Source: Nematostella vectensis (lineage: Eukaryota; Cnidaria; Anthozoa; Actiniaria; Edwardsiidae). From it: a stretch of DNA of 64,000 bases. Made by a program: the position numbers and the translations under genes. Under the pieces are notes generated by a model. That model saw only the letters and a list, made by a program, of their open reading frames with translations, had not been told where the DNA came from and ran no database searches. This document shows, in pieces, positions 54,147 to 64,000 of the stretch. Every line of letters begins with the position of its first letter. Within the stretch, counting starts at the first letter, position 1. The DNA lies in contig NC_064040.1 in assembly GCF_932526225.1 (NCBI RefSeq), positions 12,560,856-12,624,855 on the forward strand. The letters are read 5' to 3'.

Positions 54147-56918
54147 ATGACGACCCAGAGAATGCTTAACACGCCTTCTGGCCAATGTACAGGTATCCTG
54201 TGGTGCTTTGTTGGGTTCACGACGCTGGTGGCGGTGACGGCACTGTTGCTGGAAGTTCTTATTATCTTCGGTATTTTAAGTATTTTAAAAATGACCAAGT
54301 TTAGACCCTTATAATATAAATTGTTTTTTTTTTTGCCATTTTGATTTACCTGGTTTAGACCCTTACTTTTTGACAACATTTTTTTGTTTTTATTAATTAA
54401 AAAGCACAAAGCACTGTTTAGACAAATAGAAAATGGCAATTTCATTTGACCTTTTATTGAAACAAAAAGGCAAAACTCATAACCATAACCTTGATATAGT
54501 CTGATGTTTCATCCCGCGTAATACATGCATTAGCCCCCGTTGCAGGCGTTTGTAGGCAGGCGCCGTTCGCAAGCGACCTCATACAGGCTGAAATGAACGA
54601 CGTATCTGTATTAGACGCGTGGAAAAACCATAGTATTTGAACGTTCCTTAATAAGAAATCGAATCAAGTCTAAACAAATCCAGTGCGTTTTAGGGAAAGC
54701 TTCTGATTGGCTAAGGGATTTTGGATCGACAGTTTTGACAGCTTTTCCCTGCTAGCAGAGGCCTCTTTTCTCTGTATTTCGCTGCTCAAGTGTATTAAGG
54801 CTTGGATCTTAAGCTAAAACAGTTGAAATTTTGAAAGTTGCCCTAAAGTGAGTTAACATTGCCTTAAATACACCAGTTTTGACCAAAACATCAAACTCGG
54901 CAATGTTAGCTGATTGGTAATATTTCATTTTGAGTGATGACGTCATCCAGCCGGTCACGTGACTTTTGCAAATCAATATTTCAAAAAATTCTCCGCTGGT
55001 GGATACGCTATGCAAAAGAAAACATCGCATGTTTTTATGTTCCTTTGAAACACATCTGCACACTGATGTCTTTACCGTCAAGAAAAGTATAACCTTTCGG
55101 TCACAAATCAACATTTTAATTCGCAGCAGGTCACGTGACTTAACAAAATAATTAAATCTTGTTAACGGCAGAGAAAATTTTGGATGCTAAAACGCTATTA
55201 TATGACACACATAAAGTCAACACTTATTTAGTAAACATCTTTGTCCAAGCTGTTTTCCCCACCGGCGGAAAGGCAAAAAACTATTTTGTCACGTGATCTA
55301 TTATGTGACGTCATCACCAGCAAGAAAACATTACGAAAATATTAAGGCCGTCGACTTTAATCATCTTGCCAAAAAGAACGAATTTAAGGCGATGTTAACA
55401 AAGTTTATGGCAAAAAGTTATATCCGATGCTAAAAGCAATCTACCCAGGCCTTAATATACTTGAGTGGGCTGGAGCGAACTCCAGCCCAGCGAAATACAG
55501 AGAAAAGAGGCCTCTGCTAGCAGGGAATGACAGCTTCGAAGCACTTGGACAAATGTTTGCTATTCGAAATTTGTGATTTTTAAACGCAGTGTTCTGATAT
55601 TTTCGAATTCTATGTTTTGTAGAACGTCTTAACCCAAGCTTATACCAAAGTAGCATAATACAGAAAGGCATTTTAGACGAGTCACGCGTCATATCATACT
55701 CGTTAAAATTCACTGTGTCAGCAAAATCTAAAAAATAATATTCGCACTTGAGGCGAATATTCTCGTCTGATTTTTATTTAAAAACCATCCATATATTATG
55801 ATTATATTAGAACACCTATAACACAAATTAATACAAAGCCTTTCTTTCCCTGTTTTTGCTTATTTTCACAACAAATACTGAACACATTTCGTTTACAACT
55901 GCTTAACATTTGATAGAAAAGTTCAAGAAAACAGCCAGGGTTTTTCTTTTAGTTTTTATGGGAATATTATTTATAATTTCTTAATGAAAAAAATTAGGAG
56001 GCATCCGGGCATCATTGTATCCAAAGGCTCTGGAAAAGAGTTTTTCTACGCTAAATAAAATTATTACTTACCAGTTCAAACCCACAAACTTTTGTCGTCT
56101 GGGGGTTACTGGTACCGAAAAAACTTTCTTTTTAAGAACCTTCCAAATGGTGTCGAGATGGTCACTATTATTTTGTCTTGTGGTTTCAGGACCTCTGAAG
56201 CCGCTCCACTTTGCCACAGAGAACTTACAACGACAAATAGACACTATTAACGCAAACTCTGAGGTGAGGCATTTTTTCGCAAACTAGCGTTTCTTGTTGA
56301 ATTGACTTTTTTCTGGGGGGGTGGGTGGGGTGGGGGAGTGACCTGCCGATAGTAACCCACACCTTGCTACGGCCCTGTAGTGTAGCTTTTAAAAAATGGT
56401 AACACTTGATTAATGGAACGCTTTAAGAGTAAGTAGAGGTAATGAGATCTGGAAAGGCACGATGAAAAACACGAAAAAAGATTGAGAGAGCTAATGAAAA
56501 CATGTTGCAAGAGAATACAACTCGTCATACATATCTGACATAGCTATGAAAAAAAATCAAGGATCGTGAATTTAACATTAACAGATTTATTTCCTATTAT
56601 GTCCAGGCACTGAAAGCCAGTTTCATCAAGGATAAGATGGAGCATGACCAAGATGTAAAAAGATTGATAGTTACCATTAAAAACACGAAAAACGATGTCC
56701 AGTCACACATTCTAAAGCACGATAAGGATGTATTGGAGCTTTGGACTGAGACCAACAATACCAAGAGAGATGTCCAGGCACACATTCTAAAGCACGATAA
56801 GGATGTATTGGAGCTTTGGACTGAGACCAACAATACCAAGACAGATGTCCAGGCACAAATTGGCAAGCACGAAAAGGACATAGCAGAACTGCGGGCTGCC
56901 ATTGCTACCACGCCATAA
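54147..56918 (+). CDS. Small type II-like membrane protein with coiled-coil repeats (family member A)
   Basis: I do not recognise the family. Proposed exons: about 54147 to 54272 (first exon, end uncertain), 56190-56263 and 56607-56918. Exon 1 encodes a membrane span (LWCFVGFTTLVAVTALLLEVL), nearly identical to the one at 61.36 kb. A weak donor within ttcg-gtattt would give phase 1, which fits exon 2 (acceptor tttcag; PLKPLHFATENLQRQIDTINANSE; donor gtgagg). Exon 3 follows in phase 0 and encodes three 25-residue repeats (HDKDVLELWTETNNTK) predicted as coiled coil, ending in TTP and TAA. A TATA-like tttatataag lies near 54025. AATAAA is at about 57141. The NPAY motif of its paralogs is absent, so this copy's 5' end may be altered. 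Confidence 0.55.
54745..55527. mobile_element. Mutator-like non-autonomous element in the member A intron
   Basis: Ends TTCCCTGCTAGCAGAGG... and its inverse at 55490-55527 are long inverted repeats of about 40 bp. A 9-bp direct repeat, TGACAGCTT, flanks it at 54736-54744 and 55528-55536. The long ends and 9-bp target duplication suit MULE-type elements. Confidence 0.88.
56190..56263 (+). CDS. Member A exon 2
   Basis: Flanked by tggtttcag and gtgagg. Encodes 24 residues with a heptad-like pattern (LQRQIDTINANSE). Entry phase needs one base from exon 1. Confidence 0.65.
56607..56918 (+). CDS. Member A exon 3: 25-residue coiled-coil repeats
   Basis: Acceptor gtccag. A degenerate first repeat (HDQDVKRLIVTIKNTKNDVQ), two nearly identical repeats, and a partial fourth (HEKDIAELRAAI) follow each other. 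The two central units are almost identical in DNA, so the duplication is recent. Stop TAA at 56916-56918. Confidence 0.75.
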   Translation, partial: ALKASFIKDKMEHDQDVKRLIVTIKNTKNDVQSHILKHDKDVLELWTETNNTKRDVQAHILKHDKDVLELWTETNNTKTDVQAQIGKHEKDIAELRAAIATTP

Positions 56919-57479
56919 GTAAAGTTTGAAAATTGCCGGCGAGTTTTCTATGGGATTTACGGCACAAATTGATAAAAACCTGCGAGTGCGCTAGCACGAG
57001 AAATTTGAAATGCATTTATACCAGATCTCACTGGCAAATCAATACCTTTAATGTAAAACAAGTAGTTGTAGAGGGTCATTGTATAACTGTCATCAGCTTA
57101 TCAACATCAAAAGGCAACATTGAGAGGTTGACTGTGTGCGAATAAAACTAGGCTTCTTGCTTTGTTGAAATTCTAGTCATTTCTGCCAGCCAAAAATATG
57201 AACCTATTCAGTTAAAGGAAAAGGTTAGGGAAAGGTCATTATTTGTCGGGGGTGGGGGGTTGCTAAGCTGATATTTTTTTTGATTAAAAAATTTCGAGCC
57301 ACCCCCCAATCTAAAGCCAAAAATGATGACTGTAATGTCGTTACCATAGTAACGCATCATTTAGTTTTGGATCAAACATGTAACTAGGAAGTTAGTTGAC
57401 AGCTGACCGTTGGACGGCACTGAAGAAAAACTACTTGTCTAAGTCATCGACTCAGTCCTTATTCAAGACAACATCTTTA

Positions 57480-57675
57480 CATTGGCAACGAGGATGGAAT
57501 CAAGATCACAAGAAACTCGTCCTTCATCAAGAGTGTACCTGTACCTGCTGAAATCCAAGATGATGCCCCCGATCAAGAGCCACCTAACCCGGTAGATGTT
57601 ACCCCTCCGCGGCGTTTCCCGCAACGCGCACGATCACACCCGCACAAGTTAGATGACTACGTTTGCGACAAGTAA
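57480..57675 (+). pseudogene. Ty3/gypsy pol C-terminal relic
   Basis: Encodes DVTPPRRFPQRARSHPHKLDDYVCDK then a stop in the style of a gypsy integrase C-terminus. Just upstream, acattggcaacgaggatgg resembles a gypsy LTR end plus primer-binding site, which would imply a large internal deletion. The identification of the first part is inference. Confidence 0.4.
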
Positions 57676-58249
57676 TCTCCCTAACAAACTTTCTTAGAAC
57701 TGTTTACGTCTTTTAACTTTATTTGTTCTTAGAGCTAATGATAGATTAAAGGACTATCATCCCAGGTCATTTTGGTTTTATTTAAGATATAGTTTGTTAA
57801 ACACTGTTGACCCATTTATGGTGTAAAGGACAGTTGGAATGGGGTAACGCCTACGTGTGTTGGCATTGTTTGCTAGACGCTTATCAATTGTTTTTCAGGA
57901 ACGATAACCCCTTGGCTCACCCATTGGGCTGGGCCCTTCACCGGTTCGATGATGTTCCACAAGTTCTGAGATCTTTTCGTCTACTCTATGTAGCGCACGC
58001 CCGCGCGAGCCCGCGAGATTATTGATTAGATTATCGAATGGGAGTGAGAGGCGTGTTGTGGCGTGTTTGGAGGAGCCACAGAGTTGTTTTTGTTAATCAG
58101 CGAGTTGTTCGTAGGATATTGAGGACAAATGAATTCGTAAGTACCGTGTATTGATTTATTTGTAAACTTAGATGCTGTTTGTTTATTGTTTGTAGTCTAA
58201 GCGATGTATTTTGTGTTTAGGAACCGCTTTGCTTTCGCTTTCGCCTTTC

Positions 58250-59520
58250 GCTGCACGTATCTCGACTCGGTGAAATGTTGAATGATTGAACATTGTGAAG
58301 AGAATAAACGTTAATCAGGTGAATGCGCGTTTGAACTTGTCCTAATAGTGCCGTCGTGGTGTCATTTGGGAATGGCAGCCACACTCTATCTCTCAAATTA
58401 AAGGAAACTCTCTGATGGGGTTGATGCACTGGTGTAACACTGGTTTCTCTATCTACGGAGATTTGCTTCGTCTTGATTTTCCCCACCCCTGAAAACTTCT
58501 GGATGTTTCTGTTTTAAGATTCCAGCTTTGTTTGTCACCATGGAGACATCAGGGCCAATTTTCAGTACTCCTAATCTCATGGTAGTGTTCTTGCCCAGCA
58601 ATGGATCCCCCTTTTAGTGAGTTCACTCATTAAAATGCTCCTTTGACATCCAAAGATTTCTCGGAACCATAAGCATAGAGGGTTATGTCTATTGGGCCTG
58701 CTCTTGACTCACATTTTCTTTGTTTTCCTTTCCAATTGTCCCCAAGTTTGTTCGTCTACAATGTTGCTGTTTGCCTGAGTCTACGAGCACATGTAAACAC
58801 CTATTACACATTTGGATCCCGCTTGGTGTGCTCAACCTTGCCACACTGATAACATACGCTATCCTTCTTATCTGGTCTTTCCCTTACCTGTCTAGATTGG
58901 TTTCTGAGGTTCCCATGCTTAGGGTGTGTGTCAGTAATTGCATTGACTGACTTTAAGATGTTTTGTCAAGCCATTTGCAACTCAATATTTTTGCATTGTT
59001 CAGCAATTTCTAGCGTTTTTTACAGTGTCAAGGCCTGGCGTTCTTCTAGTTATTTTCATTTGAAATTAGTGGACGTGCATTATTCTAAGACAGAGTTTCT
59101 TATTTGGATTTCTGCATCTGCCCCGAATTCTCAGTCTTAAGCCGTTTTGCGCTGTCTCGTGACGAAAGGCTGTGTCGTTTCATTTTGCCTATAGGATAGG
59201 GTCTTAATTGCTTTTCTTGCATAGGCTTTGGAATGAAGTATTCATTCAGGGCAGCCATTGCTTTATCATACTCAAAGGCGGTTCCCGTTTCCCACAGGGT
59301 GACGAAAATTTCTCGAATATCAGGTCCAGCTTAGATGTAACAACAAAGCTCCTTGGCGTTGCTTGGTCACCTCGGCGTGTCGATAATAAGGCCTTTGCCG
59401 TCTGCATAGAGCTGGAATGAGGTTAGCCATCGAGTTCAACGTGGTCCTTGAGTTGACGGATCGAATAAGAAACAGTCGAATTTCTGTTGCTTGCTCGTCG
59501 CCAGTGTTGTATCCGTTTCG
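58250..59520 (-). mobile_element. Decayed Ty3/gypsy retrotransposon fragment (gag to pre-RT)
   Basis: On the minus strand, ctggcgacgag near 59505-59515 resembles a primer-binding site. It is followed by gag text (DPSTQGPR-stop-TRWLTSFQLYADGKGL; GPDIREIFVTL; YDKAMAALNEYF). A zinc knuckle (CYQCGKVEHTKRD) near 58840, a protease (VLVDSG; NIVDEQTWGQLE in a shifted frame) near 58780, and pre-RT (GKNTTMRLGVLKIGP; HQPHQRVSFNLRDRV) down to 58390 follow. Several stops and frameshifts; RT and beyond are missing. Confidence 0.8.
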
Positions 59521-59799
59521 AACTATGGATATCTTGACCGGACTAAACCGTGTTTAACCGAGATTTAACTCACACAAGATTGAACTTAATAACAACAATT
59601 TAATTCCAAGATTGATGCTCCACGATCTCTACATACTAGCTCGGCCACAGGCCTTTAAAAACACAAAACCCCTCTTTTCTATAGAGGCTAAATAATTATG
59701 ATATGAGAACTGTGTAAAGACTTAATTTTAACACTGAAGAACTATGACTCACTGTTTACTGACCCAACACATGACTATATCAATTATATGATTCTAACT

Positions 59800-60130
59800 A
59801 CTTACTAACCGAGAGTGAGGTCATGCCGGGAAATATCAAACTGAGGCTTTGGCGTATCGATCGAGGCTTTGCGTCGCTCATTTTGCAGTGTAAAGGTGAA
59901 AAAAAAAAACTAAAAAAACCGAAGATTGTGGGAGTTTTTTCGTAGGGCAATACGGAATTCCGTAATGCCCTCAGAGACGGGCAATATGGGAATGTCACGA
60001 CTGCCAATTGGCCAATCACAGCGCGCGTACTATCGTAGCCATATAATAAATAACAAGGCACACAGCTCTGAAAACAAATTGCACGCTTGTTCAAAAGCTT
60101 GTTCAAAAAGAGCCACCCTAGAATAGGAAA
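59800..60130. other. Inverted-repeat-rich non-coding stretch
   Basis: Contains gggcaatacggaattccgtaatgccc (palindromic core 59945-59970) next to a gaggtcatgccgggaaatatc repeat phrase. Probably another MITE or part of the gypsy LTR region; boundaries were not resolved. Confidence 0.35.
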
Positions 60131-61193
60131 GAATCATACTTTCGTTGAGGGGTATACTTTGTCATTATGATCATACGGGTACGCCGAATCTTGAGGTCAA
60201 GCTTTCGCTGGACACAGCACCTTCAGCCGGAGTGACGAATTCAGCCAACGAAAACATCGAGAATGGTAGCTGACATCATTATGAAGACCGCGATAGACTG
60301 ACTAAAAATATGACACTGTACATGGTACCAAGACAAAGAACAAGCCAAGTCAATGAGCCATCTTCAGGGATCGGTGCAAAAGAGAAAGCAAGCGACCGAC
60401 CACGAGTGCTAGGCTAACAGTGGCGCACGGTGGTTCTCTGTGAAGCTCTTTCCCTTTTTAATGGAGTCTCTAGTTTAGATGATTTTAATCGTATTTGGAA
60501 AGCTTGGGCCGAGATGTTTGTGTAACAGTAACGGCGAGTCTCTCTGTATGATTATTACTTTCAGCTTTGTTACAGCTGTAAGAGTGCCATTAAAACAGAC
60601 AAAGCATGGCAACTGATCTCCCATTTATCCCAGTATTTATCTTCCTTTCAGTGTCTCTCCTCGTGGACATCAAGGCATTTAAAGCAACTGTACAGTATTA
60701 CGAAATGCAAGTAAACATAACGTGTAAATACATAACATAATGTGATACCAAGGCAAACAAATTATACTAACCATATCCTCCTTATCTTCCTGCCCTCCCC
60801 TTTTTTACGCCCTGTCTTTACTGCGCTCTGCTCGCCCTAAAGCGTAAAATGTAAAACAAACGTCACAACTGTTTTGGGGCGTTTTGCTGACTTTCGGTGC
60901 CTTCTTTGTATGTGGGTCGCACTAAGGTGAAGCTTGTAGGGACACATTTTATCAGTCTATCGCGTGCAACACTATTCAACCAGATCCCTCTATTAAAATT
61001 TGGAATGTAAACTCGTCACTTGACTACCCACTTTCAAAATCCTCGCGCCATTTGCCCTAAACAATACACACATCCAGTTGTTCTACTCAGCTTAACAAAA
61101 TTGCAATGCAGCATTAATTACTCGGGGTGCATTCAAAACAGATCTAAACGCGAAGACAGGGGGCTTAAATTTTTTAAAGGAAAAAAAGTCAAC

Positions 61194-61467
61194 ATGAGCA
61201 GCTTTGGGGTTGTCAAGAATCCGGCATATACCCCGAACTCAATGTACGAGGACCCTCTAAGCGCAGCGGCCGAAAATGTGTTAAAGGAAAGTAGGCTTAA
61301 GGGTAACTCTCTCAGCGGCGAGTCCGTGTCGTCGGGGCTTCCTGATAATAGGAGCCTTCTGTGGTGCTTTGTGGGGTTCGCGACGCTGGTAGCGGTGACG
61401 GCACTCGTGCTGGAAGTTCTTATGATATTCGGTATTTTAGGACCAGGATGTACATGCACAGAGCAAG
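61194..61467 (+). CDS. Family member B, first coding exon: NPxY cytoplasmic tail and membrane span
   Basis: I do not recognise the family by name. ATG at 61194 starts MSSFGVVKNPAYTPNSMYEDPLS, about 55 hydrophilic residues, then WCFVGFATLVAVTALVLEVL at about 57-82 and GPGCTCTEQ before a gtaag donor at phase 1. No signal peptide precedes the span, so a type II topology with the N-terminus in the cytosol is likely. NPAY then fits an NPxY endocytic or PTB-binding signal. No downstream exon was found before 63959, so it may splice to distant exons. Confidence 0.7.
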
Positions 61468-63958
61468 GTAAGACGAGCTCGAATTATGAGATTCCTTTTG
61501 ATAGTTGTGAAGTCATTGTGCGACTTAATACGGTGTTTACTAGCATATATCCCTTCTATAAAGTATTTTGATGGAAAATTATATTTTTTGTTTACTTGAA
61601 AAGTGAACAGCATTGTTTAGACATAGTTTGGTAATGTAAAAAGTTTTATTTAGCTATTAATAATGTTACTCATGGTTGTACAGCTCGCCACAACCTGCAA
61701 TCAGTATGGTGTTCAATCAAGAGAAAATAAATTAACAAACAACAAAAACAAAGAAATGAATGTGTAGTATTTTAAAACGTATCAAGGGCTTTTCAAGAGG
61801 GTGTTACATTATGACCATCACACTTGAAAGTTTAAAAAAGAGTATTCATTCCCATTATCGTCATTTCTTTAGCCCTGTTGTTTTTGTGCGCTCGTTTCAG
61901 AATGGATCAAAATTTATTGAAAGGCTAAGGTTTCATGTTAAACTAAAAAAAAATGCTGTTCGACGTATGGAGTATAATCTGATAGTAAAAGAGTGGGGTT
62001 TATAAGGTGACCACGACGCCTTACAGTTCTCCACATTTATATAGGGATTGAAAGTAAAAACACTGCATATATTTACGTAACACTGTATGGCTCGTGGCAT
62101 GATTTAAGGCTGAATAGTTCAATCGAGAACCCAAAATATCAACACAAAAATCACCAGATGCTTACCAAGCTCAGATAGAACACCCGACGGTTTATTTTAC
62201 CCGCCAAAGATGATGTTTTAGTTTTGGCAGCCGCACGAATTGAACGATACACATCAATCAATGACACGGACTAAAATACTTAGAGCATAATAGCGGGATT
62301 TGGCAGCTACCCCTAATCAAGAATTCGGGGATACGAGCACTTGAAAAAGGAACGTGCAAGAATTGTTCATTTTGCGACAAAATCAAAATTTATAAGAATT
62401 CGGGGACACTCACGCAATTTAATAAGTATATAGGACGTGGACCGTGGAAACAAGCGAACAAAACAAGTCTATACATACCCCTTATTGGTTGAACGGTTCG
62501 CCGCTGGCACAAGGCCTTTCTAGAATCGTACTTAAACAATGATTTCAATATCTGGTAGATAATATTAGAGATTTTTTAATTTTTTTTAAAGTGAATTTAT
62601 TGGGAATATATGACGGGTCGTTGAATTCTGTTCCAAGGCGCCCTTTACGGCGGCGCGCTCCAATTTGTATCTCAGATGAGCAACACTGTTATGGAATCCT
62701 TGTGTAATCATGACAGTTGTAAAAGGACTGTGTTCTCGCTACTCGCAGCAGTATGGGTGTCACGTATAACAAACACACTGGGCAGAGTGCATTGGCATAA
62801 AGTCGTGATCACAGCCTCACAGCGTATCGTAACCATGCCATCAGCAGGACTGATAATACCGGTCTCAGTTCAAAGGTTATGAGAAATTGTTTTTTTTTAA
62901 ATAACGGTTTTTATTATTGCTTTCTATTTATCCTCTCTCATTCGGAAGTGTACTAATTTTAAAATTGAGAAGAATAGGATAATCCTTCAACATCGTATAA
63001 TTAAGAAGACTAAACGCTACCTATGGAAAAGATGTCTGCTTAGGTGATATATAAAAGACCAGGGAATTAAATCGAAACGCATGCTTGAAGTTCTTATGCT
63101 GAACAGCGCCGATAAAAGCTGAACAGTGTCGATGAAGTTTCGAGTGCTAGATTTTTTTCAATTTTGTCATTGCTGTTCCTTCCTTTTCTCCTTCTTTCAT
63201 CGATTTTCGGGAGGGGGGCACCAAAAATATGGGGGAAGCGTAAGGGGGGCATGGAAAATTTTGTTCGTCCTAAAGGGGGGGTCAACTTATTTTATCCATT
63301 ACTTTTATCAAAATCCTCACGCCCCCCCTCGGGATAATAAAAGAACTTTCCCTTATCATAGCAAAAAAAAAATGCTAAAATCCCGGATGTGTAGGCAAAA
63401 CAAAACTGACAGGAAGAAAGGATAATCATTCGAAATCATGCAGCTAAAAAGAGTTAAATTTAGCTATAGAAATGATGTCAAATTCCACACGCATTCTTGA
63501 AGTTTTTATGTTGAAAACGTCTGGTTTCGTTGACGATTCTAGGGTAAGCCCTTTCTTGCATTTGTCCAAGTACCTTATATGATTTCCCGATAACTGTAAC
63601 CACTGGTCAGCTGGTGGCTAGGTTTCCCTTGGAGTTTTCTTGAGGGATGTCCTCCCATTTTTTTAAGCCATTACAGAATATGTAGCAAGTCTGTGAACTT
63701 TTTTTGGTTTCTGTTTCTTTCTTTGATGAATGGCTCCGATCTTTATCGAAAAATCAGTTACGGAGACACTTTCGATTCTGTGTGTAATCGACTTTCATGT
63801 CATGCTAAACACTGTTGGCCTCATTGGTGAGTATGTTAAGAGCAATGAATTGATCACGTGTCCACACAATCTTGCATGACGAGATTAATCACCCTTGCTC
63901 GATATAGCGTGAATCACAACAGAGAAATGCCAGCTATCGCAAAGAGCAAACCAGCTCA
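61468..63958. other. Intron or intergenic stretch between family members B and C
   Basis: No coding exon matching the coiled-coil exons of member A was found. A C-tract interspersed repeat (inverse of that at 41.45-41.76 kb) lies at about 63190-63360. Confidence 0.5.
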
Positions 63959-64000
63959 ATGAGTACGTTTGGGGTTGTCAAAAACCCGGCGTACAGCCCA
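63959..64000 (+). CDS. Family member C, start of first exon (cut by the window end)
   Basis: ATG at 63959 begins MSTFGVVKNPAYSP, the same N-terminus as member B with conserved NPAY. Only 14 codons are in the window. Confidence 0.75.
   Translation, partial: MSTFGVVKNPAYSP

Noticed and set aside
57807-58025. 72-codon open frame with cysteines
   Set aside because: Lies between gypsy relics, without supporting motifs or splice sites.

Overview
The window is metazoan nuclear DNA, most likely from an anthozoan cnidarian such as a sea anemone. This rests on a full-length Jagged/Serrate-type Notch ligand with many small introns, GT-AG splicing throughout, and a transposon load of Penelope, DIRS, CR1 and Ty3/gypsy elements plus many miniature inverted-repeat elements. 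The species call is inference from style; the metazoan call is secure.

Layout. (1) 1-5.84 kb: a Penelope-like retroelement (PLE) with one intact 965-codon ORF. Its 5' half is mirrored by an apparently identical inverted copy running off the left edge, giving a palindrome with arms of about 2.65 kb. The ORF opens with a 2A-like peptide motif. (2) 7.66-29.16 kb, plus strand: a Jagged gene. I could join 22 coding exons with consistent splice phases into a 1516-residue protein: signal peptide, MNNL, DSL, 24 EGF repeats, cysteine-rich region, one membrane span and a short tail ending in a PDZ-ligand-like sequence. (3) 29.90-34.49 kb, minus strand: a FAD amine oxidase of the polyamine/spermine oxidase type in 8 exons, tail-to-tail with Jagged, with a one-base frameshift in an A homopolymer. 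(4) 34.5-53.3 kb: no convincing host gene. It is repeat-dense: nested MITEs, a degenerate tandem array, a decayed DIRS element (minus), a decayed CR1-like LINE (plus) followed by a 61-bp minisatellite, and a roughly 300-bp TTTA microsatellite. (5) 54.1-64 kb, plus strand: a tandem family of small single-pass membrane proteins. One member has downstream coiled-coil exons. Two more first exons (61.19 kb and the last 42 bases) carry an N-terminal FGVVKNPAY motif containing an NPxY signal. Ty3/gypsy relics lie between them.

The two established genes act separately: Jagged is a cell-surface Notch ligand, and the amine oxidase is a flavoenzyme probably acting on polyamines. The tandem NPxY/coiled-coil family is the least familiar material here. 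The PLE with its 2A-like leader and palindrome is the most unusual mobile element.
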